Shown: positions 35,087 through 44,011, numbered from the stretch's first letter. The stretch is DNA of 64,000 nucleotides from Actinomycetes bacterium (GCA_023420415.1 JAEZWF010000042.1:124001-188000); one strand, 5' to 3'. A program made the numbers and translations. The notes: a model not told the origin generated them from the letters alone.

Positions 35087-35102
35087 CCACCCCATATGGT
35101 GG
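35087..35102 (+). promoter_or_regulatory. NrdR box 2 candidate
   Basis: CCACCCCATATGGTGG, also CAC-N8-GTG, starts exactly 32 bases (about three helix turns) after box 1. Paired NrdR boxes with this spacing are typical of nrd promoters. It overlaps the 5' end of the riboswitch, so it probably covers the promoter. Confidence 0.65.
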
Positions 35103-35305
35103 CCGACAGCTGGTCCGGAGCCGTGAGCCAACGGCTTCGGGGCAAGAGGGAACCCGGTGCGACTCCGGGACTGCCCCGCAGCGGTGAGTGGAAACGACCG
35201 CCGTCACGAAGCACTGGGCGCGAGCCTGGGAAGCGACGGCCAGTAGGCCCCCGCCGGCACCCGCCGGTGGATGCGTCCACGAGTCCGAAGACCTGCCAGC
35301 GGCCG
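35099..35305 (+). ncRNA. cobalamin (B12) riboswitch
   Basis: Recognisable conserved segments in order: GGGAACCCGGTG (35148 region), ACTCCGGGACTGCCCCGCAGCGGT, GTGGAAAC, GAAGCACTGGG, the B12-box region GCCTGGGAAGCGACGGCCAGT near 35224-35244, and the closing GTCCGAAGACCTGCC near 35283. The terminal stem pairs GGCCG..GCTGG at the 5' side with CCAGCGGCC at the 3' side. It lies in the leader of nrdA and should lower expression when adenosylcobalamin is present, as shown for the nrdAB operon of Streptomyces coelicolor. Confidence 0.93.
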
Positions 35306-35460
35306 CGCACACCGTGCGTGGTGTGGTCGTGACCTCGAGGGCGGGTCCTGTCGGCCGACGTGTGGGTGATGGCCCGGTATGCCGGGTGCTCGCCACCGCG
35401 TCGTCGTCGCCTCCCCGCGTGGTCCCGGCCCTTCCGGAACCGCTCGCGAGGAGAGAGCAG

Positions 35461-37896
35461 ATGACCCAAGTCGTTCCCGGGGCCGCCGAGCCGGCAGCCC
35501 CCGAGGGCCCGGCACGCCGCACGCAGATGCAGGTGCGCAAGCGCAACGGCGACACCGAGCCCGTCGACGTGATGAAGATCGTCCGTGCCGTCGACCGTTG
35601 GGCCGACGACCTCACCGAGGTCGACCCGATGGCGATCGCGACCCGCACCATCAGTGGCCTCTACGACGGGGCCACCACCGCCGAGCTGGACCGCCTGTCG
35701 ATCCAGACGGCGGCCGAGATGACCTCGATCGAGCCGGAGTACTCCCGGCTCGCTGCCCGGTTGCTGGCCAATTACATCGACAAGGAGGTGCGGGGCCACC
35801 AGGTCGCGTCGTTCAGCCAGGCGATCCGCCTCGGCCACCTCGAGGGGCTGATCGGCGACGAGACCGCGGCCTTCGTCGAAGCGAACGCCCGCAAGCTCGA
35901 CCACGCCATCGACGCCGAGGCCGACCGACGGTTCGAGTACTTCGGCCTGCGCACCGTCTACGACCGCTACCTGCTGCGCCACCCGCAGACCCGCGACGTC
36001 ATCGAGACCCCGCAGTACTGGCTGCTGCGCGTCGCCTGCGGCCTGGCCCACACGGCGCGCGAGGCGATCGACTTCTACCGGCTGATGTCCTCGCTGGCCT
36101 ACCTGCCGAGCTCGCCGACCCTCTTCAACTCCGGCACCCAGCACACGCAGATGTCGTCGTGCTACCTCGTCGACAGCCCACGCGACGAGCTTGAGTCGAT
36201 CTACGACCGCTACGCCCAAGTGGCAAAGCTCTCAAAGTTTGCTGGTGGCATTGGGATTTCGTGGTCGCGAGTGCGGTCGCGCGGTGCGCTGATCCGCGGC
36301 ACCAACGGTCATTCGAACGGCATCGTGCCGTGGCTGCGCACCCTCGACAGCTCGGTCGCCGCGGTCAACCAGGGCGGCCGCCGCAAGGGCGCCGCGTGCG
36401 TCTACCTCGAGCCGTGGCACCCCGACATCGAGGAGTTCCTCGAGCTGCGCGACAACACCGGCGAGGACGCCCGGCGCACGCACAACCTCAACCTGGCCAA
36501 CTGGATCCCCGACGAGTTCATGCGCCGGGTCGAGGCCGACGAGCAGTGGAGCCTCATCGACCCGAACCAGGTGCCCGAGCTGCCCGACCTGTGGGGCGAG
36601 GCCTTCGAGGAGGCGTATGCCGCCGCGGAGCGCGACGGCAAGGTCGTGCGCACCGTGAGCGCCCGTGAGCTCTACGGCAAGATGATGCGCACCCTCGCCC
36701 AGACCGGCAATGGCTGGATGACGTTCAAGGACGCGAGTAACCGCACCTGCAACCAGACGTCGGACGTGCCCGGCGGCCCGGTGGTGCACCTGTCCAACCT
36801 GTGCACCGAGATCATCGAGGTGAGCAGCGACACCGAGACTGCCGTGTGCAACCTGGGCTCGGTCAACCTCGCGCGGCACCTGACAAGCGCCCGTGACGGG
36901 ATCGACTGGGAGACACTGCGATCCACGGTCCGCACAGCCGTCACCTACCTCGACCGGGTCATCGACATCAACTACTACCCGAGCGAGGAGTCCGCGGCCT
37001 CCAACCCGCGCTGGCGTCCCGTCGGGCTGGGCATGATGGGCCTCCAGGACGTGTTCTTCGCCCTCGGGCTGCCGTTCGACTCCGACGAGGCCCGCGAGCT
37101 CTCCACCCGCATCAGTGAGGAGGTCTACCTCTCGGCCCTCGAGCGCTCGACCGAGCTCGCCGCGCAGCACGGCGCGCACCCGGCATACGACCAGACGCGG
37201 GCGAGCCACGGAGACCTCCAGCCCGACCTCTGGAAGGTGACCCCGACCCAGACCGAACGCTGGGATGCCGTGCGAAAGGCCATCAAGGACAACGGTCTTC
37301 GCAACAGCCTGCTCATCGCTATCGCGCCCACCGCGACCATCGCGTCGATCGCGGGCTGCTACGAGTGCATCGAGCCGCAGGTGTCCAACCTCTTCAAGCG
37401 CGAGACCCTGTCGGGTGAGTTCCTCCAGGTCAACACGGCGCTGGTGCGCGAGCTCAAGGCGCGCAACCTGTGGACCCCGGAGATCCGGGAGGCGATCAAG
37501 CGCAGTGAGGGCTCGGTGCAGGGGATCCTCGACCTGCCCGAGGAGGTACGGGTGCTGTTCCGCACGTCCTGGGAGCTGCCGCAGCGCGCACTCATCGACC
37601 TCGCGGCGGCCCGTCAGCCCTACATCGACCAGAGCCAGTCGCTCAACCTGTTCCTGGCGGCGCCGACCATCGGCAAGCTCAGCTCGATGTACCTCTACGC
37701 GTGGAAGGCCGGCCTCAAGACGACCTACTACCTGCGGTCACGCCCGGCCACGCGCATCCAGCAGGCGACCGTTTCCGTTGCGGCCAAAGCCAATCCCACA
37801 CCACTGACCATCACCCCGACCGACGAGGCAGCCGCCGATCAGGACGCGATCGCGTGCTCCCTCGAGAACCCCGAGAGCTGCGAGGCCTGCCAGTGA
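35461..37896 (+). CDS. nrdA: class I ribonucleoside-diphosphate reductase, alpha subunit
   Basis: An 811-residue large subunit. An N-terminal ATP-cone (about 20-110, MQVRKRNGDTEPVDVMKIV) provides allosteric control. Active-site elements are the cysteine in SSCYLVDS, the N-C-E triad in SNLCTEI, the partner cysteine in AVCNLGSVNLA, and the C-terminal redox pair in CEACQ. It reduces NDPs to dNDPs with the NrdB radical. AGGAGAGAG precedes ATG 35461. Codons at 36216-36262 (VAKLSKFAGGIGIS) are strikingly AT-rich. Expression is under the riboswitch and probably NrdR. Confidence 0.96.
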   Translation: MTQVVPGAAEPAAPEGPARRTQMQVRKRNGDTEPVDVMKIVRAVDRWADDLTEVDPMAIATRTISGLYDGATTAELDRLSIQTAAEMTSIEPEYSRLAARLLANYIDKEVRGHQVASFSQAIRLGHLEGLIGDETAAFVEANARKLDHAIDAEADRRFEYFGLRTVYDRYLLRHPQTRDVIETPQYWLLRVACGLAHTAREAIDFYRLMSSLAYLPSSPTLFNSGTQHTQMSSCYLVDSPRDELESIYDRYAQVAKLSKFAGGIGISWSRVRSRGALIRGTNGHSNGIVPWLRTLDSSVAAVNQGGRRKGAACVYLEPWHPDIEEFLELRDNTGEDARRTHNLNLANWIPDEFMRRVEADEQWSLIDPNQVPELPDLWGEAFEEAYAAAERDGKVVRTVSARELYGKMMRTLAQTGNGWMTFKDASNRTCNQTSDVPGGPVVHLSNLCTEIIEVSSDTETAVCNLGSVNLARHLTSARDGIDWETLRSTVRTAVTYLDRVIDINYYPSEESAASNPRWRPVGLGMMGLQDVFFALGLPFDSDEARELSTRISEEVYLSALERSTELAAQHGAHPAYDQTRASHGDLQPDLWKVTPTQTERWDAVRKAIKDNGLRNSLLIAIAPTATIASIAGCYECIEPQVSNLFKRETLSGEFLQVNTALVRELKARNLWTPEIREAIKRSEGSVQGILDLPEEVRVLFRTSWELPQRALIDLAAARQPYIDQSQSLNLFLAAPTIGKLSSMYLYAWKAGLKTTYYLRSRPATRIQQATVSVAAKANPTPLTITPTDEAAADQDAIACSLENPESCEACQ

Positions 37897-38969
37897 CCAC
37901 CGACCAGATGACGAAGGACCAGATGACCGACACCGCTGCCGCCACCACCGGCTCCGACCACTCGGCGACCCGGATGCTGCTCGACCCCGGCATGAACCTC
38001 ACGCTGCGGCCGATGCGCTACCCGCACTTCTACGAGCGCTACCGCGACGCCATCAAGAACACGTGGACCGTCGAGGAGGTCGACCTGCACTCCGACCTCA
38101 AGGACCTGAAACGGCTGACCGAGGCCGAGCGACACCTCGTCTCGCGGCTCGTGGCGTTCTTCGCCACGGGTGACACCATCGTCGCGAACAACCTGGTGCT
38201 CAACCTCTATCAGCACGTCAACTCCCCCGAGGGTCGGCTCTACCTGAGCCGGCAGCTCTTCGAGGAGGCCGTGCACGTGCAGTTCTATCTCACGCTGCTC
38301 GACACCTACGTGCCCGACGAGAAGGAGCGCGCCGAGGCGTTCGCCGCGGTCGACAACATCCCGTCGATCAAGCACAAGGCCGACTTCTGCTTCAAGTGGA
38401 TCGACTCCGTCTTCGACCTCGACCGCCTGGAGACGCGCGAGCACCGAAAAGCGTTCCTGCTCAACCTGATCTGCTTCGCGGCGTGCATCGAGGGACTGTT
38501 CTTCTACGGCGCGTTCGCCTACGTCTACTTCCTGCGGTCGCGCGGCCTGCTCAACGGGCTCGCATCGGGCACCAATTGGGTGTTCCGCGACGAGTCGATG
38601 CACATGTCGTTCGCGTTCGACGTGGTCGAGACGGTGCGCGAGGAGGAGCCCGACCTGTTCGACGAGCAGATGGCGGCCGACGTGCGTCAGATGCTGCGCG
38701 ACGCGGTCGACGCGGAGGCGCAGTTCGCCGAGGACCTGTTGGGTGGTGGGGTCGCCGGGCTGTCGACCTCCGACATGCGGCTCTACCTCGAGAACGTGGC
38801 CGACCGCCGGCTCCAGCAGCTCGGCCTCGAGCCCGAGTACGGCTCGAAGAACCCGCTGGCGTTCATGGAGCTCCAGGACGTGCAGGAGCTGTCGAACTTC
38901 TTCGAGCGCCGCGTCTCGGCCTACCAGGTCGGCGTCACCGGCAGCGTCGGCTTCGACGACGACTTCTGA
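37893..38969 (+). CDS. nrdB: class I ribonucleoside-diphosphate reductase, beta subunit
   Basis: A 358-residue radical-generating subunit. Ligands of the di-metal site are visible in FATGDTIVANN, FEEAVHVQFY (Glu, His and the radical Tyr four residues after His) and DESMHMSF. GTG 37893 overlaps the nrdA stop (GTGA); ATGs at 37908 and 37923 are alternatives. It needs oxygen and no cobalamin, so it complements a B12-dependent class II enzyme that must be encoded elsewhere if the riboswitch logic holds. Confidence 0.95.
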   Translation: MTTDQMTKDQMTDTAAATTGSDHSATRMLLDPGMNLTLRPMRYPHFYERYRDAIKNTWTVEEVDLHSDLKDLKRLTEAERHLVSRLVAFFATGDTIVANNLVLNLYQHVNSPEGRLYLSRQLFEEAVHVQFYLTLLDTYVPDEKERAEAFAAVDNIPSIKHKADFCFKWIDSVFDLDRLETREHRKAFLLNLICFAACIEGLFFYGAFAYVYFLRSRGLLNGLASGTNWVFRDESMHMSFAFDVVETVREEEPDLFDEQMAADVRQMLRDAVDAEAQFAEDLLGGGVAGLSTSDMRLYLENVADRRLQQLGLEPEYGSKNPLAFMELQDVQELSNFFERRVSAYQVGVTGSVGFDDDF

Positions 38970-38984
38970 GTCGCCGGACGCAAG

Positions 38985-39036
38985 GACAGGCATGCCGCGT
39001 GGTCCCGTGAGGGGTGACCACGCGGCATACCTTGTC
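38985..39036 (+). terminator. nrdAB terminator built from an inverted pair of the octamer word
   Basis: GGCATGCCGCGTGGTC and GACCACGCGGCATACC form a stem of about 17 bp (extended by GACA/TGTC with a bulge) around an 11-base loop, 16 bases after the nrdB stop. The right arm holds the full word; the left arm has the one-base variant GCATGCCG. Confidence 0.8.
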
Positions 39037-39053
39037 GTGCAGGGAAACTCGCG

Positions 39054-39949
39054 TCACCGCACGTTGTAGCCGCGGGCCTCCCAGAAGGGGTTGGGGTTCG
39101 GGTTGTCGAGCACCGGGTCGTTGACGCTCTTGGCCGCCAGGGTCCGCCGACCCAACCGCATCTCGACGTGGGTGTGCGTCGCCGAGGTGCCACGGGCGGC
39201 CTCGTTCGCGATCTGCTGGCCCTTGCTGATGACGTCACCGGCGTCGACGCTGTCGAGCGGGTTGGAGTGCAGGTAGATGATCGTCTTGTCGTAAGTCGCG
39301 TTGTAGATGGCGATGGTGGACAGGCTGCCGCTGCCACCCTCGACGACGTTGGTCACGGTGCCGCCGAGCAGGGCCTTCACGCCCGAGCCGCTCCCCTTGG
39401 CGAAGTCGATGCCCTCGTGCCGACCGGGGGTGTTGACGTAGCCGTCGAACCCGGTCGTCAACCGTCCACCGCCCCCGACGTACAACGCGTCGGACATGTC
39501 GACCTTGGTGGTGGTACCGCCCCCGAAGCGATGAGATGCGTTCTCGTTCTTGAGGGTTGCGTTCAGGTTGGCCTTCGTCCCGGCCGCAAACGTCTGGCTG
39601 TCACCGGCATACCCGCTGTTGTAGAAGACGGTCACCGAGCCGCCGGTGCGGTTCCAGACCGAGGCGGCGTTGTTCTTGACGCACAGCCCCTGACCGTTGC
39701 CGGCACTCTTGAACTCGTAGCAGCTGGGCTGGGTGTCGCCATAGTCCGAGATCGAGGTGGTGAAGTCGGAGACCGACCCCGCGTTGTCGCTGTTGTAGTA
39801 GAGGCAGAACTCGCCGGCGTCACACACGCCGTCGCGACCTGCGGCCTGGGCGCTGGTGGTGGTCGCCACTGCGCGGCGAGGGCGAGCAGACCCGCGGCGA
39901 GCACGGAGGTGAGGCGGTGGGGTGTACGGATGCGGACGGACACGGTCAT
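39054..39949 (-). pseudogene. secreted M23 peptidase with I36-type domain, frameshifted in the signal peptide
   Basis: ATG 39949 follows GAAGGAG and starts a signal peptide (RTPHRLTSVLAAGLLALAA). Near 39871 the frame is lost by one base; the mature protein continues in another frame from ATTTSAQAAGRDGVC to a stop at 39054. Mature domains: a cysteine-containing peptidase-inhibitor-I36-like region (CDAGEFCLYYNSDNAGS), then an M23 peptidase with HEGIDF and THTHVEMRL, the zinc-site motifs. All catalytic residues remain, so the shift is recent or a sequencing error (a GCGGC run). It would hydrolyse cell-wall peptide bridges outside the cell. Confidence 0.8.
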
Positions 39950-40140
39950 GCTCCTTCGGTGGTGGCCCCGGGCGCGTCGTGCCGACGCGCATGGCCAGGC
40001 GGATTCGTGGGTGGGCACCGATCCCGCACTGCTCCTCCGAAGGGTTCGGCGAGAGCGATCCTCGTGGCCCCCTGGGCATTTGTCGACCGGACGCCCGGCG
40101 AGGGCTCGGTACACGCGACCACGCGGCATACCCTTGCGGC

Positions 40141-40323
40141 ATGCGACGACCCGCCCTGCTCATCACCGGTGGACTGCTCACGGCCCTCGGCGTGCTCTGG
40201 ACGCTTCAGGGGTTCGGTGTGGTCGGGGGCAGCGCGATGTCCGGTGAGGTGCTGTGGGCGTTCGTCGGTCCCTTCGTGGCGCTGCTGGGCATCGTGATCG
40301 CGATCCGCGCCCGGCGTCTCTGA
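40141..40323 (+). CDS. 60-residue two-span membrane protein
   Basis: Starts MRRPALLITGGLLTALGVLW and has two hydrophobic helices separated by a short glycine-rich loop, ending in RARRL. A TACCCT -10-like box (part of a CGGCATAC word) ends 6 bases before the ATG and no ribosome-binding site is present, consistent with a leaderless mRNA. Small proteins of this layout are common and uncharacterised. Confidence 0.7.
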   Translation: MRRPALLITGGLLTALGVLWTLQGFGVVGGSAMSGEVLWAFVGPFVALLGIVIAIRARRL

Positions 40324-40432
40324 CGGCGCCGCCCATCCACTAGGCTGTTCGCCGGTTCGAGGGCGGGTCCTGGGGGCGACGTCCGGACCACTCGAGACGA
40401 CGACACCGACGCGACCACAGGGGGCGTGTGCC

Positions 40433-41479
40433 GTGGGCTACAACGCCATCGACCCAGATGGCGTGCTCGCCATGTCCGTGGGCACGCTCAACGCGGCGAC
40501 GTCGGTCGGCGAGATCGGTCGCGAGATCAGGACCCAGACCAGCTCGGTCGAGCACCTGGTGCCGGGCCCCCCGGACGCGGGCGGCCGCACCGAGACCGAG
40601 GCGCAGGCCCTGTCGACCCTCGCGGGCTACGCCAAGGACCACGCCCTCAAGTACGTCGACGACGTCAAGCCCCTCAAGGAGCTCAGCCAGGCCGGCTACT
40701 GGCTGCCCGACCTGTCCAACCTGGGTTGGGACCCCACCAAGACCGTGATGGAGAACGTCACCAAGACCGCGCGGTCCGACGAGTTCGGCGCGTTCGTCCT
40801 GGGTACCTCCGGCGGCCTCCTGGAGCGTTACCGCAACTGGAAGATCACGGTGCCCGCCGTCGACACCAAGGCCGGTCGGGCCGCGGCCGCCCGTCTCAGC
40901 GACCTCGTGACCCAGGCCCCCGACGACATCGTGCGAGGCACGCCGGTGATCCGCCGGGCGTCGGGTCTCCTTGTGCCGCAGGGCAGCACGGGCGACCCCC
41001 GGATCCCCAAGATCGCCGCGGCGGCGGACGACGCCGGCATGTACAGACCTGGCCCGGGCATGGTCACCGACGCCAAGCTGGGCAGGCCCCCGACCTGGGC
41101 GCGCACCGGAGGCCGTGCGCTCGGCGTCATCGGAGCGGGCCTCACCGTCTACGACTCGTTCGCCACGCAGTGGGAAGAGGACGGCAAGTACCACCCGGAG
41201 TGGTCCACCGGCCAGCGCGTCGCGTCCGCGAGCTACAACGCAGCCACCGAGGGTGGCGGCGCCGTGGCAGGCGGCCTCGTCGGCGCGCAGATCGGTGCCA
41301 CCGTGGGGTCGTTCATCCCGATTCCGGTGGTGGGTACCGTGGGCGGTGCCATCGTCGGTGGCGCGATCGGTGCCTTCGTCGGGAGCAAGGCCGGCAAGGC
41401 AGTGGGCACCCTGCTGAAGGAGGGCGGCGAGGCCGTCGTGGACGGTGCGAAGAAGGTCTGGAACTCGATCTTCGGCTGA
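40433..41479 (+). CDS. putative T7SS-like effector with glycine-zipper C-terminus
   Basis: A 348-residue protein, no signal peptide. The N-terminal 100 residues are helical and of WXG/LXG-like flavour (GTLNAATSVGEIGREIRTQT). The C-terminal third contains a long glycine-zipper-like stretch (GGGAVAGGLVGAQIGATVGS, VGGAIVGGAIGAFVGSKAG), as in membrane-inserting or pore-forming toxins. It is followed by a small three-span membrane protein and an EspG-like gene, with a WXG100-like gene convergent. Role as a secreted membrane-active toxin is inference. Confidence 0.6.
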   Translation: MGYNAIDPDGVLAMSVGTLNAATSVGEIGREIRTQTSSVEHLVPGPPDAGGRTETEAQALSTLAGYAKDHALKYVDDVKPLKELSQAGYWLPDLSNLGWDPTKTVMENVTKTARSDEFGAFVLGTSGGLLERYRNWKITVPAVDTKAGRAAAARLSDLVTQAPDDIVRGTPVIRRASGLLVPQGSTGDPRIPKIAAAADDAGMYRPGPGMVTDAKLGRPPTWARTGGRALGVIGAGLTVYDSFATQWEEDGKYHPEWSTGQRVASASYNAATEGGGAVAGGLVGAQIGATVGSFIPIPVVGTVGGAIVGGAIGAFVGSKAGKAVGTLLKEGGEAVVDGAKKVWNSIFG

Positions 41480-41539
41480 CCGAGCTGCCGCCCGACCCAC
41501 CACCGTCACCGCCCGACACCGACCGAAGGAGAACCCGCG

Positions 41540-41890
41540 ATGTGGATGCCGTTGCTCTACGCGGTTCCGCCGCTGCTGTTCGGGTTGTGGTGCTACTCGG
41601 GCAAGGACCCGCAGCGGGTGATGCAGCTGTGGCCGCGGCCGACGATCGGGTTCGGTGCCCTCTGGGCGGGTCTGGCCATCGCCCTCATCCCCTTCTCCAC
41701 CGCAGGGCTGCTCTCCGACTCCGGGTGGCGGGCCGTGGGAGCGGTGCTCGGGATCTTGTCCGGCGTGTTCGCCCTCGTCTTCCTGGTCTCCCTGTTCACG
41801 TTGCCCTCCCGGCTGCTGCCCCGGTGGTACCGCGAACGCGTGGCCGGCTCGGCGCGCACTGACCTGAAGGGCGGGTCGACCCGTGGCTGA
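41540..41890 (+). CDS. small membrane protein, possible immunity protein
   Basis: A 116-residue protein with three hydrophobic segments (YAVPPLLFGLWCYS, FGALWAGLAIALIPF, GAVLGILSGVFALVFLVSLF) and a basic tail. GAAGGAG precedes the ATG and the last 8 bases overlap the next gene. Its position directly after a glycine-zipper protein is that of an immunity protein against a pore-former; there is no direct evidence. Confidence 0.65.
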   Translation: MWMPLLYAVPPLLFGLWCYSGKDPQRVMQLWPRPTIGFGALWAGLAIALIPFSTAGLLSDSGWRAVGAVLGILSGVFALVFLVSLFTLPSRLLPRWYRERVAGSARTDLKGGSTRG

Positions 41891-43211
41891 CCTGGCTGAC
41901 CCGCACATGGCCTCCGATCCGGCCACCGGGCTGTCGATCGCCGTCCCGGAGGGCTGGGCACAGCTTCCCCAGGAGCCGGACGACGAGGGCTTCGCGCCGC
42001 TCGTCCTCGCTCCGGCGCAGTGGCCGGACGACTTCGGCTTCCGTCCCAATGTCACCGTCGTTGCCGGTATGCCGGTGAGTCCGGTGCCGTCCGTGCGTCT
42101 CGCGGGCACGCGGGCCATGGCTGCCGCCCTGGCCACGGAGGACACGCGGGTCATCGCCTACGACGTGTGGCCCCTGCCCGTCGGCGAGGGGCGGCGGCTG
42201 GTCTTCGCCTACTTCACCGGCACCACCTCGGTGGTCGCCACCCAGCTCGTCCTGGTCCACGACGACCGAACCGTGGTGGTGACGGCCAGCGTCGACACCG
42301 ACCGGTACGCCCGCCTGCTGCCCGTCGTGGACGCCTGCCTCGCGAGCGTCACGTTCGACCCGGCGAGCCGGGCGCCAGAGGAGTCAACCGAGGCCAAGGA
42401 CCCCACCGAGCCGCGCCCTGACGAGTTCTGGGCTGCTCGCGGCGAACAGCTCGAGGACCTCACCGCCGTGGCTCCCGCGCAGCCGTTCCCGGACGAGGGA
42501 CTGGAGACCACGCGCGCCGGTCTCGGCATCCTGCTCGAGGCGGGTCGCGGCCGTGTGCGCACCGACCGGCTCGATGACGCGGGTCGCGCAGCGGCGGACG
42601 AGCTGGTGGCCGGGGAGCTGCTCGACCGTGACGGGAAGCTCACCGAGGCGGGTCGTGGCTTCGTCGACGTCATTGCGAGCCCGCAGCGCCATGTGCGCGT
42701 CGAGGCAGCGGCAGGTCTCGCGCCGTTGACGTTCGACGCCTACTGGCGTGGTGACCGCGCGGTCGTCGTCGCGACCGAGGCGCCCCGAAGGTGGGCCGGT
42801 CGGTCCGCCTCCGGCGAGGACGTGGCGGCGATGGCGCACCGGGTGCGCCTGCACGTGCTGCCCACGTCCTGGCTGCCGGTGCTGCTCGCCGCCTGGCTCG
42901 ACGTCGGGCCTGCCTGGCTCGCCGAACCCACACCGACCGTGCTCCCCACGGCCCTCGTCACGGCTCGCGTGGACGACCCCTCGACACCGCAACCGGCGGA
43001 CGCGGACGACATCCTGTCGGCGATGTGGGCGCAGCCGTGGTTCATGTGGACCCTGCAGACGTCGAACGAGCAGGCGGTCGCGGGCATCGACGTGGGCCGC
43101 TTCGGTCAGCTCTCGCTGACGCAGGAGGAGGGCGACACCGACGAGGCCCGGCTGACGCCGTGGCCGGCGCAGTCACTCTTCGCGACCATCACCGCCCTCG
43201 TCCTGGGCTGA
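41883..43211 (+). CDS. large conserved protein, possible ESX EspG-like chaperone
   Basis: A 442-residue soluble protein, GTG start overlapping the preceding gene. The N-terminal 150 residues (LSIAVPEGWAQLP ... VVDACLASVTF) resemble a PsbP/LpqN-type fold; the C-terminal 220 residues (LLDRDGKLTEAGRGFVDVIA, YWRGDRAVVVATE) show faint likeness to EspG secretion-associated proteins. Between is an acidic linker. Fits a type VII secretion cassette, but the assignment is weak. Confidence 0.55.
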   Translation: MADLADPHMASDPATGLSIAVPEGWAQLPQEPDDEGFAPLVLAPAQWPDDFGFRPNVTVVAGMPVSPVPSVRLAGTRAMAAALATEDTRVIAYDVWPLPVGEGRRLVFAYFTGTTSVVATQLVLVHDDRTVVVTASVDTDRYARLLPVVDACLASVTFDPASRAPEESTEAKDPTEPRPDEFWAARGEQLEDLTAVAPAQPFPDEGLETTRAGLGILLEAGRGRVRTDRLDDAGRAAADELVAGELLDRDGKLTEAGRGFVDVIASPQRHVRVEAAAGLAPLTFDAYWRGDRAVVVATEAPRRWAGRSASGEDVAAMAHRVRLHVLPTSWLPVLLAAWLDVGPAWLAEPTPTVLPTALVTARVDDPSTPQPADADDILSAMWAQPWFMWTLQTSNEQAVAGIDVGRFGQLSLTQEEGDTDEARLTPWPAQSLFATITALVLG

Positions 43212-43221
43212 CGCCGCCGGG

Positions 43222-43530
43222 TCAGTCCTTCGAGCGCTGCTCCCGTTCGAGGGTGTCGGCCTCACGCTCGAGCTGGCCGGCCTTCGTGTCGCAGCGACCG
43301 GCATACCCCTCGACGTCGGTCTTGACCTTGCCGAGGTTGCTCTTGACCTTGCCGAGCTCGCCGTAGAAGTGGTCGGCGGCCGGACCCTCCCAGACCCCAC
43401 CGGACTTCTGGGGGTAGTGGCTCTGCACGGCCACCACGTCGTCATCGAGGGCGGCGGCCTTGGTGCGGATCGTGCGCGCGACCCCACGCAGCAGCTCCGC
43501 GTCGGCCCGCAGCTGTTCCGGCGTCGGCAT
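43222..43530 (-). CDS. WXG100-like protein
   Basis: A 102-residue helical hairpin protein. Helix 1 spans about residues 5-40 (LRADAELLRGVARTIRTKAA), the turn carries a WxG motif in GVWEGPAADHF near residue 48, and helix 2 follows (KVKSNLGKVKTDVEGYAGRC). Unlike classical ESX substrates it has a cysteine and an extended charged tail. ATG 43530 with GAGGGG upstream; a start at 43542 is possible. It converges with the EspG-like gene. Confidence 0.75.
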   Translation of the reverse strand: MPTPEQLRADAELLRGVARTIRTKAAALDDDVVAVQSHYPQKSGGVWEGPAADHFYGELGKVKSNLGKVKTDVEGYAGRCDTKAGQLEREADTLEREQRSKD

Positions 43531-43647
43531 GGTCCCCCTCATGGTCGTGACGAACGTCCCAGGCAGTCTAGTGAGGAGCGGACCAGCCCCGGACCGGGTC
43601 CTCTGGACTTGATCCCCAAGGACGGACGCCGCCCGCATCGAGGTGGG

Positions 43648-43697
43648 AACGACTCAGGCCCTGACCGGCGTTTCCGCTGGTCAGGGCCTGAGTCGTT
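43648..43697 (-). terminator. terminator of tRNA-Arg(ACG)
   Basis: Perfect 19-bp stem (AACGACTCAGGCCCTGACC paired with its complement) around a 12-base loop, starting 17 bases after the tRNA 3' end on the minus strand. Confidence 0.85.
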
Positions 43698-43713
43698 CTG
43701 TCTCAACACAGAG

Positions 43714-43786
43714 CGCGCCCGAAGGGATTCGAACCCCTAACCTTCTGATCCGTAGTCAGATGCTCTATCCGTTGAGCTACGGGCGC
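43714..43786 (-). tRNA. tRNA-Arg (anticodon ACG)
   Basis: Minus strand: acceptor GCGCCCG pairs with CGGGCGC, discriminator G, CCA not encoded; D-arm AGCTCAACGGATAGAGC; anticodon stem TCTGA/TCAGA with loop CTACGGA gives ACG; T-arm GGGGTTCGAATCCC. A34 is the target of TadA, encoded at 9864. Confidence 0.97.
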
Positions 43787-43959
43787 AGATGTCGCCCCGA
43801 GCCGACGTCCTTGTGGGACTGCGCACGGAGCAACGACGGGAAAGACTACCGGCACACCCCCTCCCCCACGAAATCGGTGCGCCGGGAGGCGACGGCGCAC
43901 GTGACTCAGCCACGCGGCATACGTCGCAACTCATCACTCGTCCGACCCGATCGGCCGCG

Positions 43960-43980
43960 TTCTTGCACGGCCTGCAAGAA
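43960..43980. promoter_or_regulatory. palindromic operator candidate upstream of pckG
   Basis: Arms TTCTTGCA and TGCAAGAA, perfect 8 bp, with 5-base spacer CGGCC. No regulator is encoded nearby. Confidence 0.5.
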
Positions 43981-44011
43981 GCCGACAGGCATGCGTGTTT
44001 CGCTCAGCGGT

